Below, piece by piece: positions 50,696-59,359 of a stretch of 64,000 nt of DNA (positions are counted from its first letter, which is position 1; every line of letters begins with the position of its first letter). The stretch is from Paragemmobacter amnigenus. Lineage in GTDB: Bacteria > Pseudomonadota > Alphaproteobacteria > Rhodobacterales > Rhodobacteraceae. Below the pieces are notes generated by a model that was not told where the DNA came from, searched no databases, and saw nothing but the letters and a program-made list of their open reading frames with translations. The stretch is taken from positions 1-64,000 of the forward strand of contig NZ_JAAATX020000014.1 in NCBI RefSeq assembly GCF_009908265.2, given 5' to 3'. A program made the translations under genes and the position numbers.

Positions 50696-51880
50696 TCAGG
50701 TGGCGGCAAGCAGCCGCTTCAGGTTTTGAGAGGGATCGGCCAATCGGCCCGCGTCGACGATTGTCCGCCGCTCGATGAGCTTCTCGAATATCCGGATGTC
50801 CTTGGACGTTGCATTGCCGGGCCCGATGCCTGCCGCTGCGACAAGGTTTTGCGTAGCGTCACACTGAAAGACGACGGTCGTGTCATCGCCAGTTGAACGG
50901 CTATGAATGGGCGCGCCCAGATCGAAGATCCCGGCGACCTGAAGGCTCAGATCGTATTGATCCGACCAGAACCACGGAACCTTGTTGTACGGAACCGACT
51001 TCCCCAGAATTGCCAGCGCGACATGCTCGCCCTGATCTTGTGCGGCCTTCCAGCTTTCCAGTCTGACCCGCTGACCACGCCAGTCAAAGTTGCAACAGTC
51101 GCCTGCAGCAAAGACGTCGGGCGCCGAGGTCCGAAAATCGCCATCGACGACGATCCCGTTCTGAACTACCAATCCGCCAGCTTCAGCTAGTCCCGTCTCT
51201 GGCACCGCGCCCACACCGGCGATCACCGTGTCAAATTTCATCGAGGACCCGTCGACCAAATCGATCCGGTCCGAACTCGCGCTGACGACGCCGGTTTCAA
51301 GTTTGAGGCTAACTCCTTCGAGGGCATGCCTTTCATGCAAGATTTTCGCAATCTGCGGCGGGACGGCGCGACCCAGAAGACGTGGACCCGCTTCAACGAC
51401 CGTCACCTCTGCGCCTGCCTGGCGCGCCCGCGCCGCAAGCTCCAAGCCGATAAAGCCACCCCCGATGATGCCTATCTTTGCGCCGGGCGTCAGGCGCGAC
51501 AGGATCACTTGCGCATCAAGATTAGTGCGCAGGGTTAAGCAACCCTCCATCCCGGGAAACAGCCTCGCCCGCGCGCCCGTCGCAAGCAGCAGGTTATCAT
51601 AGGCCATGGCCTCGCCGCCTTTCAGCGAAACCAGACGAGTGCCGAGGTCGATGTTGGTCACGAATGCGCCCGGGCGCAGCGCTATTCGCTTGTCAGAATA
51701 GGCCTCCGCTGTTCGGATCGCTGCTATTTCGCCGGTCTTGGAGAGCGGCGGGCGTTCATAGGGCAGCGCGACCTCGGCCCCGATCAGAGTGACCTCTCCC
51801 ACATATCCGTGTTCGCGCAGGGCAAAGGCTGCCCTCACGCCGCATTCTCCAGCACCGATGATGACGACACCGCTCATCAT
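50696..51880 (-). CDS. FAD-dependent ferredoxin reductase (MocF-like)
   Basis: A 394-residue reductase of the putidaredoxin-reductase type (start 51880 or the adjacent ATG at 51877). FAD motif VIIGAGECGVRAA (about 5-17), the PYERPPLSK loop, NAD motif IGIIGGGFIGLELAARA (about 135-151) and DVFAAGDC (about 262-269) are present. It would pass electrons from NAD(P)H to the MocE-type ferredoxin encoded two genes upstream. In Rhizobium, MocF is such a reductase in 3-O-methyl-scyllo-inosamine demethylation. Confidence 0.85.
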   Translation of the reverse strand: MMSGVVIIGAGECGVRAAFALREHGYVGEVTLIGAEVALPYERPPLSKTGEIAAIRTAEAYSDKRIALRPGAFVTNIDLGTRLVSLKGGEAMAYDNLLLATGARARLFPGMEGCLTLRTNLDAQVILSRLTPGAKIGIIGGGFIGLELAARARQAGAEVTVVEAGPRLLGRAVPPQIAKILHERHALEGVSLKLETGVVSASSDRIDLVDGSSMKFDTVIAGVGAVPETGLAEAGGLVVQNGIVVDGDFRTSAPDVFAAGDCCNFDWRGQRVRLESWKAAQDQGEHVALAILGKSVPYNKVPWFWSDQYDLSLQVAGIFDLGAPIHSRSTGDDTTVVFQCDATQNLVAAAGIGPGNATSKDIRIFEKLIERRTIVDAGRLADPSQNLKRLLAAT

Positions 51881-52654
51881 CTACACCGTGAACGCCGCCC
51901 GGAATGCCTCAAGCGCGGCTTCGGGCTCCTTGGCAGCGTATGCCTCCATGCCGACAGGGCCATTGTAACCCATAGCGTCGAGGGCGCGGGCGATGCTCGG
52001 CCAGTTCATCTCTCCTGTCCCGGGTTCACAGCGCCCGGGATTGTCGGCAACCTGAATTTCCCCGATCCAAGGCAGGCAGGCCTCTGCCCAGCGGATAACG
52101 TCACCCTCACCAATCTGCGTGTGGTAAAGGTCAAGATTAATGCGAAGGCGTGGTCGGTTGACAGCTGAGACAAGCGACAGAACCGCAGCAGTCGAATTGA
52201 ACGGGCAGCCTGGATGTTCGCGCAGATTCAGGTTCTCAAGCGTGAAGGTCACGTCAAGTTCCTCGGCCAGGTCGCAGATGCGGTGAAGCGTATCGCGAGC
52301 CCTGATTTCCATCCCCGGGGCAAAACTGGCCAGATGGGGGATCGGCAGGCCAAGATCGCCCAACCCGGTGCCATGCAGGTTCAACCTTTGAACGCCCAGT
52401 CTCTTGCCGATGATCGCGGTTTCGCGCGCCGATTTCAAAAGCGCCGCGGCACCGTCCTTGTCGGTCAGCCTCCCCTTGAGATAGCCGTTCATGATCGTGA
52501 AGGTCGCGCCCGTGCGTTCCAGCGCCGTCACATCCCAGTCTGTCCAGTTCCACAGGCCGACGCCGAAGCCCATGTCCTTCAGGCGACTTGCCCGCCATGA
52601 GATCGGGCGGTCGCGCCATAGCATCTCCGCGCAGGCGGCAAGCTGAAAGGCCAT
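51881..52654 (-). CDS. TIM-barrel sugar isomerase/epimerase (hydroxypyruvate-isomerase-like)
   Basis: A 257-residue AP-endonuclease-2-type TIM barrel from ATG 52654. Residues that suit metal binding are seen in FTLENLNLREHPG (Glu), RINLDLYHTQIGEGD (Asp, His), GEIQVADNPGRCEPGTGEMNW and GPVGMEAYA (Glu). The closest pattern is hydroxypyruvate isomerase (Hyi/OtnI). It lies one base after mocE and directly before the reductase gene. It may isomerise a keto-cyclitol or its ring-opened product. Confidence 0.82.
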   Translation of the reverse strand: MAFQLAACAEMLWRDRPISWRASRLKDMGFGVGLWNWTDWDVTALERTGATFTIMNGYLKGRLTDKDGAAALLKSARETAIIGKRLGVQRLNLHGTGLGDLGLPIPHLASFAPGMEIRARDTLHRICDLAEELDVTFTLENLNLREHPGCPFNSTAAVLSLVSAVNRPRLRINLDLYHTQIGEGDVIRWAEACLPWIGEIQVADNPGRCEPGTGEMNWPSIARALDAMGYNGPVGMEAYAAKEPEAALEAFRAAFTV

Positions 52655-52655
52655 T

Positions 52656-52964
52656 TCAGATGTCCACCAGCACGCGCCCGCCTTCAACCTTCGTCTTGTA
52701 GCAGTGCAGGTTGTTGCAGGCCGGCGGGGTCTCAACCTCGCCGGTGGTGAAGTCAAAGATCGAGGAATGCTTCGGGCATTCGATGGTGTTCTCCATCACC
52801 AGCCCATCGGCCAGATGGATGTCTTCATGCGTGCAAAGGCCATCGGTGCAGAAATAGCCATCTTCATGGTTGCGGAAGATCGCAAAGGTGCGGCCGCCGT
52901 GGTCAAAGCGGATCACGTCTTCGGCGTCGATATCGTCGGTCGAGCAGGCATCAATCCAGGCCAT
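52656..52964 (-). CDS. mocE: MocE-family Rieske [2Fe-2S] ferredoxin
   Basis: A 102-residue Rieske ferredoxin. Both cluster-binding pairs are intact: Cys44 and His46 in CTHEDIHLADG, Cys63 and His66 in CPKHSSIFD. The sequence type (FCTDGLCTHEDIHLADGLV in parts, PPACNNLHCYKTKVE) is that of the MocE ferredoxins from rhizopine catabolism. It would carry electrons from the reductase at 50696 to a membrane hydroxylase. This is the strongest single marker that the island is moc-like. Confidence 0.9.
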   Translation of the reverse strand: MAWIDACSTDDIDAEDVIRFDHGGRTFAIFRNHEDGYFCTDGLCTHEDIHLADGLVMENTIECPKHSSIFDFTTGEVETPPACNNLHCYKTKVEGGRVLVDI

Positions 52965-52974
52965 GTCGTCTCTC

Positions 52975-53934
52975 TCAGATTGCTTGAGGTTGGTAGTCGG
53001 CGGGGGCCTTCGGCATGACGCCCTGCAAAAGCGACACGGATTTCTCGAGCCCTTCCAGCGAGTTCAAGAGCACGTCTTCATGCTCGATCGACAGCCAGCC
53101 GTCATAGCCGCCCATCTTCAGCCGATAGCAGAACTGCCGCCACCATTCCTCGCCATGTCCAAAGCCAAGGGTGATGTAGCTCCAGCTGCGGGCGGGAATG
53201 TCCATCAGGCTGCCGTTCTCCAACAGGCTGGTGGTGGCCTGCACGGGAGCGTTGAGGAAGGTATCCTTGGCGTGGACGTGATAGATGGCGTCGCCAAGTC
53301 GCTCCGCCGCAATCAGCGGGTCTGCGCCCATCCAGAACAGATGGCTGGGGTCGAGGTTGGCACCAATCACGGGACCAACGGCGTCGCGCAGTTTCAGAAG
53401 GCTGGGGACGTTGTAGACGCACTGGTTGCCATGAAGCTCCAGCGCGATCTTCTCGACGCCGTTTACCTTGGCCAGCTCCACGATTTCGGCCCAGAACGGA
53501 ATCAGTTTTTCCTGCCACTGATACCGAAGGATTTCCTGCGTTTCGGGCGGCCAGGAGGAGACGACCCAGTTCGGCATCTGGTCATTGGGCGATCCAGCTG
53601 GAAGTCCCGACATGGTGCAGACGGTCTTGATCCCCATTTGCCCGGCGACGCGGATGGTATCGCGGAGGTCACCTCCCTGCTTCGGATCGGTGGGATGCAG
53701 GGGGTTCCCGTTGGCGTTCAGACTGATCACCTCCAGCCTGCGGTCGCTAAAGGCCTTGAGAAACGCCTTTTGACCAAACGTATCGCCCAGCATGGCCTTC
53801 AGATCGAAATGCGGGGCGGTGGACCAGCCGCAGGTGTTCACTTCGACGCCGGACACCCCCATGCGTGCAGCGTGGTCCAGCATTTCGGTGAACGACATGC
53901 CGCCGAGGCTGTCGGATACAAATCCCAGTTTCAT
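52975..53934 (-). CDS. mocC: MocC/IolE-like TIM-barrel protein
   Basis: A 319-residue sugar-phosphate isomerase/epimerase-fold protein. It starts KLGFVSDSLGGMSFTEML and has VSGVEVNTCGW, the metal residues in KIALELHGNQ (Glu), IGANLDPSHLFWMGAD (Asp, His), IYHVHAKDT (His) and WLSIEHED (Glu). The family includes inosose dehydratase, cyclitol epimerases and MocC of the rhizopine cluster. Its start overlaps the stop of the MocA-like dehydrogenase (ATGA), so the two are coupled and should act in succession on the same cyclitol. Confidence 0.83.
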   Translation of the reverse strand: MKLGFVSDSLGGMSFTEMLDHAARMGVSGVEVNTCGWSTAPHFDLKAMLGDTFGQKAFLKAFSDRRLEVISLNANGNPLHPTDPKQGGDLRDTIRVAGQMGIKTVCTMSGLPAGSPNDQMPNWVVSSWPPETQEILRYQWQEKLIPFWAEIVELAKVNGVEKIALELHGNQCVYNVPSLLKLRDAVGPVIGANLDPSHLFWMGADPLIAAERLGDAIYHVHAKDTFLNAPVQATTSLLENGSLMDIPARSWSYITLGFGHGEEWWRQFCYRLKMGGYDGWLSIEHEDVLLNSLEGLEKSVSLLQGVMPKAPADYQPQAI

Positions 53935-54935
53935 GCGTAGAACTCCGGTTTGGCGATCATTTCGACGGCGAGCTTGGTCCCGGACGTAAGCGCGCGCGCG
54001 CCGGTCTCGGCAACCTGCGCTGCGGCATAGCCATCCCAGGCACTGGAGCCGATCTTGGTGAATTCGCCCGTGTTGACGAAATGCAGAAAGTCCCGGTTCT
54101 GCCGGACATATGCCTCGTGATACCGACTGCGCCAGTCAGCGTCATATCGGGTGGAAGAGGCCAGCCGCATGTCAGTGCGGGTATAGGCCACGTTGTTCAT
54201 GGCAACCGACCCAGCCTCACCCACCAGTTCGGCGCGCACGTCATAGCCGTAGGCCGCGTTATTGTTGATCTCGATCGTGACCAACTGGCCTTCGGTGGTT
54301 TCCAGCACCATCACGACCGGGGCCACCCGCGCATCCGACCGCTTGGGCTGAAAGGCGGATATGCTGGTGTATTCACAACCCAGCACATGGCGGACCACGT
54401 CAAACTCATGCGGGGCCGAGTTGGTGATCGCCATCGCGCCGGTAAAATCGGCTGACGGCGTTTCCACGTTGCGGTGGAAGTTGTGCATCATCAGCGCGCG
54501 GCCAAGGTGGCCTTGGGTCAGCGCGGCTTTCATCTCGGCATAGGATTGGTCAAACCGGCGCATGAAACCGACTTGCACGAAACGGCGGCCAGCGGCCTGT
54601 TCGGCGGCCATCACGGCAAGACATTCCGCAGGCTTTTGCGACAAGGGCTTTTCACAAAGCACCGGCTTGCCCGCCTTGATGCATGCCAGGCTCAGCGGTG
54701 TGTGCGTGAAATCGGGGCTGGCGACAATCACGGCATCGACGTCGGCGCGGGCAATCACGGCCTCGGGAACACTGGCAACATCAGTGGCGCCAAGGCTGTC
54801 GGCGACGGACTTTGCCCGAGACTGGTCCATGTCGCAGACCACTTGCAGGGTCGCGCCCGGCAGGTCTTCAGCCACGATCCTTGCGTGGTCGGCCCCCATC
54901 AGGCCCGCGCCGATTACGGCAATTCTTGTTGTCAT
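53931..54935 (-). CDS. mocA: Inositol 2-dehydrogenase / MocA-like oxidoreductase
   Basis: A 334-residue Gfo/Idh/MocA enzyme from ATG 54935, behind GGGAAGA. NAD motif IAVIGAGLMGADHARI (about 5-20), the catalytic Lys in LCEKPLS (about 98) and VGFMRRFDQSY, followed by ITNSAPHEFDVVRHVLG with the Asp/His pair, all match IolG/IdhA/MocA. It should oxidise a (methyl) inositol or the demethylated product to a keto compound (inosose). It is the first enzyme gene after the ABC importer. Confidence 0.88.
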   Translation of the reverse strand: MTTRIAVIGAGLMGADHARIVAEDLPGATLQVVCDMDQSRAKSVADSLGATDVASVPEAVIARADVDAVIVASPDFTHTPLSLACIKAGKPVLCEKPLSQKPAECLAVMAAEQAAGRRFVQVGFMRRFDQSYAEMKAALTQGHLGRALMMHNFHRNVETPSADFTGAMAITNSAPHEFDVVRHVLGCEYTSISAFQPKRSDARVAPVVMVLETTEGQLVTIEINNNAAYGYDVRAELVGEAGSVAMNNVAYTRTDMRLASSTRYDADWRSRYHEAYVRQNRDFLHFVNTGEFTKIGSSAWDGYAAAQVAETGARALTSGTKLAVEMIAKPEFYA

Positions 54936-55043
54936 TCTTCCCGACTTGGACATCTTGCTTGGGTTGATCTGGGACCCGGGCCGGAGGGCAATCCGGCCCG
55001 GGTGAGGGAAGGCCATCGGGGAGGAGGCAGCCTTCCAGGGAGA

Positions 55044-55862
55044 TCAGTGCGCGGGTGAGGGCGGGTGCCCGTCATGACTGGCCATGTAGCCTTCGATCGA
55101 GGCTTCCAGCGTGGCCATGGTTTCGCCGCCGGCCATCAGGTCGGTGATCTCTTCACGTGTCTTCTCGCCCTTGCGGAAATCTGATGCGACGGCACCACGG
55201 ATGAGAACGGCGAAGTGGTCGCCCACAGCCATGGCGTGCATGACCTGGTGGGTGATGAACACCACGGCGAGACCGCGCCTCTTGGCCTCGTTGACAATGC
55301 GTAGAACGTGGGCGGCCTGCTTCACACCGAGTGCCGCCGTGGGCTCGTCAAGGATCAGAACACGCGCCCCGAAATGAACTGCGCGGGCAATGGCGAGTGA
55401 TTGCCGCTCGCCCCCCGACAGGCCACCAACGAGGCGGTCCCCATCTGTGATGCGGGTGATGCCAAAGCTTTGCACGGCTTTCACCGCGACTTCGTTTGCA
55501 AACTTCCGATCAAAAACCTTGAATGGCCCCCATCCTTTCGTCGGCTCGACCCCGACGAAAAAGCTGCGGCCGATGCTCATCAGGGGAAACGTGCCACCAA
55601 ACTGGTGCACGGTGGCGATGCCGCGATCTGCAGCCTCACGTGGCGTGGTCAAGCGAACTGGCGCACCATCCATCAGGATTTCGCCAGAAGTCGGCTGATG
55701 CACGCCGGACAAGAGCCTGATCAGCGTAGACTTTCCGGCGCCATTGTCGCCGAGCAGACACAGCACTTCGCCAGCGCGGACCTCCAGATTGATGTCATGC
55801 AGCACATCGATGGGTCCGAAGCTTTTGTTGACGCCTTTCAGCGATACGATGGATGCGGTCAT
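55044..55862 (-). CDS. Sugar/cyclitol ABC transporter ATP-binding protein (single domain)
   Basis: A 272-residue ATPase with Walker A GDNGAGKSTLIRLLSG (about 37-52), signature LSGGERQSLAIARA and Walker B VLILDEPTAALG. It has one nucleotide-binding domain only, like FrcA, instead of the duplicated 500-residue form of most CUT2 importers. It must dimerise. The start overlaps the permease stop (ATGA). Confidence 0.9.
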   Translation of the reverse strand: MTASIVSLKGVNKSFGPIDVLHDINLEVRAGEVLCLLGDNGAGKSTLIRLLSGVHQPTSGEILMDGAPVRLTTPREAADRGIATVHQFGGTFPLMSIGRSFFVGVEPTKGWGPFKVFDRKFANEVAVKAVQSFGITRITDGDRLVGGLSGGERQSLAIARAVHFGARVLILDEPTAALGVKQAAHVLRIVNEAKRRGLAVVFITHQVMHAMAVGDHFAVLIRGAVASDFRKGEKTREEITDLMAGGETMATLEASIEGYMASHDGHPPSPAH

Positions 55863-56878
55863 GCCTTGGCCCCTTTCTTCTTCGGCGCATAGGACAGCGC
55901 CATCTTGCGGAAGGTGTTGTTCATCAGGACGGCAACCAAAAGCAGGATGCCGATGATCAGGCTGGCCCAGTTGGCGTCAAACCCGGTGTAGTAGATGCCC
56001 TGGTTGACGATGGCGAAGGTCAGAGTGCCCAGCACGATGCCGAAGATGGAACCGTAGCCACCCGTCAGAAGCACGCCACCGACCACGACAGAGATGATGG
56101 CGTTAAAGATATAGGACTGACCCGCCGAGACTTGCGCCGAGTTGTAAAGGATCGCCTGGCTGAGGCCCACGAAGGCCGCGCTCATGCCTGAGCACATGAA
56201 GAGGATGATCGTTACGCGGTCGGTTGGAATGCCGGCGTTGCGCGCCGAGACCTTGTCGCCACCCATGGCCAGGATCCAGTTCCCGTACTTCGAGTAGTGA
56301 AGGACGAAGGCCCAGAAGGCTGCGGCCGCGATCCACCAGAAGATGGTGACCTGAAAAACGCCGCCGATGAAATGGCCCAGCAGAAGCTTAGCCTCCGGCC
56401 CGGCTTGAAGCTTCACGCTGGTGGTGCCGGTGATAATCACCGCCAGACCCAGCAGCAGGCCCGCCACGGCAAACAATGTGCCCAGAGTCACGATGAAGGA
56501 CGGGACTGCAGTTTTGACCACCAGAAGCCCATTGATCAATCCGACCATTGCCCCGAGGGCCAGCGCCGCCCCGATCCCCACTACGATGGGTAGCCCGAAA
56601 TGCCCCGATATAATCGCGCAGGTCATCGAACCGGCTGGAACCATGGAGCCGATGGAAATGTCCAGCTCCCCGGCGATCATCAAGAGCCCGATTGGGATCG
56701 CAATGATGCCCAGAGAGGCGGCCACGTTCAGCCAGCTTGCAGCACCATTGGGAGATGCGAAATTTGAACCACCAAAGATCCAGAAGAAGACAAAGACCGC
56801 AGCCAGGCCCAAAAAAGATCCTGTTTCCGGTCGGCGCAGCAAGGCGCCAAGCGACATGCGTGGGTTGGGGTCGGTCAT
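55859..56878 (-). CDS. Sugar/cyclitol ABC transporter permease
   Basis: A 339-residue membrane protein from ATG 56878 (GGAGAC upstream), with about eight to ten hydrophobic segments. The CUT2/BPD_transp_2 signature is readable in GELDISIGSMVPAGSMTCA, MGGDKVSARNAGIPTDRV and SVVVGGVLLTGGYGSIFG. It pairs with the single-domain ATPase and the binding protein on either side. RbsC/FrcC-type permeases import monosaccharides and inositols. Confidence 0.92.
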   Translation of the reverse strand: MTDPNPRMSLGALLRRPETGSFLGLAAVFVFFWIFGGSNFASPNGAASWLNVAASLGIIAIPIGLLMIAGELDISIGSMVPAGSMTCAIISGHFGLPIVVGIGAALALGAMVGLINGLLVVKTAVPSFIVTLGTLFAVAGLLLGLAVIITGTTSVKLQAGPEAKLLLGHFIGGVFQVTIFWWIAAAAFWAFVLHYSKYGNWILAMGGDKVSARNAGIPTDRVTIILFMCSGMSAAFVGLSQAILYNSAQVSAGQSYIFNAIISVVVGGVLLTGGYGSIFGIVLGTLTFAIVNQGIYYTGFDANWASLIIGILLLVAVLMNNTFRKMALSYAPKKKGAKA

Positions 56879-56994
56879 GACTGTCTCCGATTGGCGTCTT
56901 CGTCGGCGGATCATAGCGCCTGGCGCGCTTTTTGCCGAACATCAGGGTTTCCGGCCCAAGGCGATCAAGCCTCGGGCCGAAAGGTCTGGAGGGA

Positions 56995-57975
56995 TCAGCG
57001 ATAACCTGCGCCGGCACCCGCCAGCGTGGCATCGATGTTGGCGCTGTCCACGATCCCCGGTCCGGTCAGCACGGGGGCAGAGGCAATGGCCAGACCGTAG
57101 TTTACATAGGCATCCGCCATGGTGACCGCGAGGAAGCCCTGCAGCCAAGGCTGTTGGTCCACCGCAAACAGCTGAGTGCCCGCTTTGATCCGGTCCAAGC
57201 CCGTGCCATCCATGTCGAACGAGGCGAGTTGAACTTTACCGGTCAGACCGGCCTGGTCGATCCCGGTGGCGGCAGAGTTCGCGTCGCCCGCCGAGATGGT
57301 GATCGCACCATTGATGCTTGGGTCGCCAAGCAGAGTAGCCTTGATAGCTTCGGCGACCGCCGTCGGATCGCCAAAGGCCGAGGCAGGCAGGGGAAGCTGG
57401 GTCGAAACGCCACCTTCCTTGCCAATTCCGTCAGACACCCCCTTGCAGCGGTCTTCCAGGTTCTGCGCGCCCGGAACGGTGTTGACGCAGATCACATTCT
57501 TGAAGCCATGGCTGCCGTAATAGGCACCGGCCGCCAGGCCCGCTGTGTATTCCTCGTTGCCGATGTAGTTGATGGCGCCCAGCTCCTTCGCCTTGTCGGC
57601 ACCGCCCGAGTTATACAAAATGACTGGAATGCCGGCGGCCTGGGCCGCCTTGATCGCCTCGTCCTGAGCATCCGGCACCCAGTTCGGCACCGCGATGACC
57701 GAGGCACCTTGCGAAATGGCCGTGCGGACGAGGTTCGCCGCGTCGCCACCGATGTTGTCATAGTTCTGCAGCATCAGATAGTTGACAGTGCCTCCATGGG
57801 CCTGAACGACCAGCGTGCCGTCGTCGATGCCCTTCTTTACCTTGGCAAAGAACGGGTCATCGGCCTTGCCGCCAACGACGGCAATCACGGCGCCATCGGC
57901 CAAGGCCATCGTGGCGCCAAAGGCAATTGCGGTGGTGGTCATCGCCAGCCGCATAAGGGTTTTCTTGATCGTCAT
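56995..57975 (-). CDS. Periplasmic sugar/cyclitol-binding protein (MocB-like)
   Basis: A 326-residue type 1 periplasmic binding protein. The signal peptide covers residues 1-26 (KKTLMRLAMTTTAIAFGATMALA, in parts). The mature fold shows AVVGGKADDPFFAKVKKGID, YNSGGADKAKELGAINYIG, GAITISAGDANSAATG and VDQQPWLQGFLAV. Family members include RbsB and MocB, which binds rhizopine. It is the first gene of the transport operon, 117 bp upstream of the permease, and faces a separate 116-bp gap from the hydroxylase. Confidence 0.9.
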   Translation of the reverse strand: MTIKKTLMRLAMTTTAIAFGATMALADGAVIAVVGGKADDPFFAKVKKGIDDGTLVVQAHGGTVNYLMLQNYDNIGGDAANLVRTAISQGASVIAVPNWVPDAQDEAIKAAQAAGIPVILYNSGGADKAKELGAINYIGNEEYTAGLAAGAYYGSHGFKNVICVNTVPGAQNLEDRCKGVSDGIGKEGGVSTQLPLPASAFGDPTAVAEAIKATLLGDPSINGAITISAGDANSAATGIDQAGLTGKVQLASFDMDGTGLDRIKAGTQLFAVDQQPWLQGFLAVTMADAYVNYGLAIASAPVLTGPGIVDSANIDATLAGAGAGYR

Positions 57976-58091
57976 TGGGTATTCTCCTCCCTGAAACCGC
58001 CCATCTGGACGGGGTTTGCTTTTTCGTAGTCTGGCCCAGTTCGGGCCATCAGCGGCGTCGACTCCTCAAATCGCCACCGAAGATTCCGAGG

Positions 58092-59096
58092 TCAGCTTTG
58101 CGTCTTGTTCATTCGAGCTCGTTTTGCCGCAAAGCGCTTCTCCATCTGCGCTTCTCCATCCTTGGATCCATCGTGGAACGTCCCGAACCAACGGTCGAAG
58201 GGCACCAGCCCGTCTGAGTAGTTCACCTCGAAATACTTGTGGTGCAGGTAGTGGGAGTAGGCCTGCGTGTTGATCGCGCCCTCGCCGACCTCGACCTTGT
58301 CGAACCCGATGTGACCCACGACTGCACCCGTGCCGCTAAGTTGAAGGTGGTAGAGGACCAGCAGGGGATGCGACGGGAACACCAGGTGGATCAGGATGTC
58401 AGACCAGTAGAGCAGATGCTCGACCGGGTGCATCGACAAGCTGGACCACGGACTTGGATTGACCGAGTTGTGGTGAACCGAGTGGACGTATTTGTAGAGC
58501 GGCCCCTGGTGGATCAGCCAGTGAATGCAGAAGAAATGCGCTTCATGAATTAGGGGTATCAGCAGGCCCAAGATCACCAAAGCCCAAGGGTTGGCCTCGA
58601 ACGTGGTCCAAGGTCCCCAGCCGATTGCCCAGAGGTGCAGCATGACGACTTCATAAGCCGTCCAGATCGGCACCCCGGTGCCAAAGCTGCGGACGAAGTT
58701 GTCGATGTTCTGGCTCTTGAAGAGGAATACGTCGGATTTCTTGTCCGCCGGGAACAGTCCGTTGAACTTGAACCGGTTGCCTTGCGCGCGGCGGATGTAG
58801 AGCCGAAGTTCCATCAGGCCGTAGAGCACAAACACAATCGCGGAGTTGCGCAGCCACAGGTAGCCGATCCAGCGCCAGTCGAAATTGGCCAAGGTCTCTT
58901 TCGCCGGGGTCGCATAGAACCAGATCACAGAACCAAAGGCGAAGAACAGCGCGTTCCACGGCAGGAAGTAATGCGGCAACCACGCCAGAAGTTTGGCCGG
59001 GCGCGGTGGCCAGACGAACAGGGGTGCGCTTTCCAGTCGGGCGTTGGGGGCATAGTCCCCCCGCTTGTTGCGCGTGCCGAATTTGAGATCGTCCAT
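58092..59096 (-). CDS. Fatty-acid-hydroxylase-superfamily membrane monooxygenase (MocD role proposed)
   Basis: A 334-residue integral membrane di-iron enzyme from ATG 59096 (the open frame reaches 59240). Several hydrophobic helices (about 45-62, 80-100, 145-162, 168-186) enclose the His boxes HFFCIH (187-192), HSVHH (205-209), HPVEH (223-227) and HYLHH (282-286), the pattern of sterol desaturase/hydroxylase enzymes. With the Rieske ferredoxin and reductase of the same operon it would form a three-part oxygenase. O-demethylation, releasing formaldehyde, fits folD/purU; the classical MocD is described as a hydrocarbon-oxygenase-type protein. Lipid or carotenoid hydroxylation is the alternative. 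Confidence 0.75.
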   Translation of the reverse strand: MDDLKFGTRNKRGDYAPNARLESAPLFVWPPRPAKLLAWLPHYFLPWNALFFAFGSVIWFYATPAKETLANFDWRWIGYLWLRNSAIVFVLYGLMELRLYIRRAQGNRFKFNGLFPADKKSDVFLFKSQNIDNFVRSFGTGVPIWTAYEVVMLHLWAIGWGPWTTFEANPWALVILGLLIPLIHEAHFFCIHWLIHQGPLYKYVHSVHHNSVNPSPWSSLSMHPVEHLLYWSDILIHLVFPSHPLLVLYHLQLSGTGAVVGHIGFDKVEVGEGAINTQAYSHYLHHKYFEVNYSDGLVPFDRWFGTFHDGSKDGEAQMEKRFAAKRARMNKTQS

Positions 59097-59308
59097 CTTT
59101 CTGTCCCGCCCAATTGTCCATGCCGCTGGCACCAGAAAGTCAGTCCAGGACTGTACTCCAGTCCGGGGATTTGCAGCGTCAAAGGACGTCATTCGATATC
59201 TGTGGACGCTTGGCGCGCCCTTTCCCCTGATGTCGGTCAACCTCTGTTCCGAGGCGACCTTTCTGGCGCAGAGTCATATCGAAGCTTGACAAAATGTCGC
59301 GGGGCGCA

Positions 59309-59326
59309 TTGATTGATTTCAATCAA
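59309..59326. promoter_or_regulatory. LacI-type operator 1
   Basis: TTGATTGA-TT-TCAATCAA, a perfect inverted repeat of 18 bp, in the 263-bp divergent region between the hydroxylase gene (start 59096) and the lacI-like gene (start 59360). Confidence 0.7.
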
Positions 59327-59359
59327 CGGTGGACCAGAAAAATCTAAAGCATTGAAATA

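Noticed and set aside
58092-59096. Carotenoid or sterol pathway hydroxylase
   Set aside because: No isoprenoid or lipid gene is nearby. The hydroxylase is the first minus-strand gene of the moc-like island and the matching ferredoxin and reductase are in the same run of genes.
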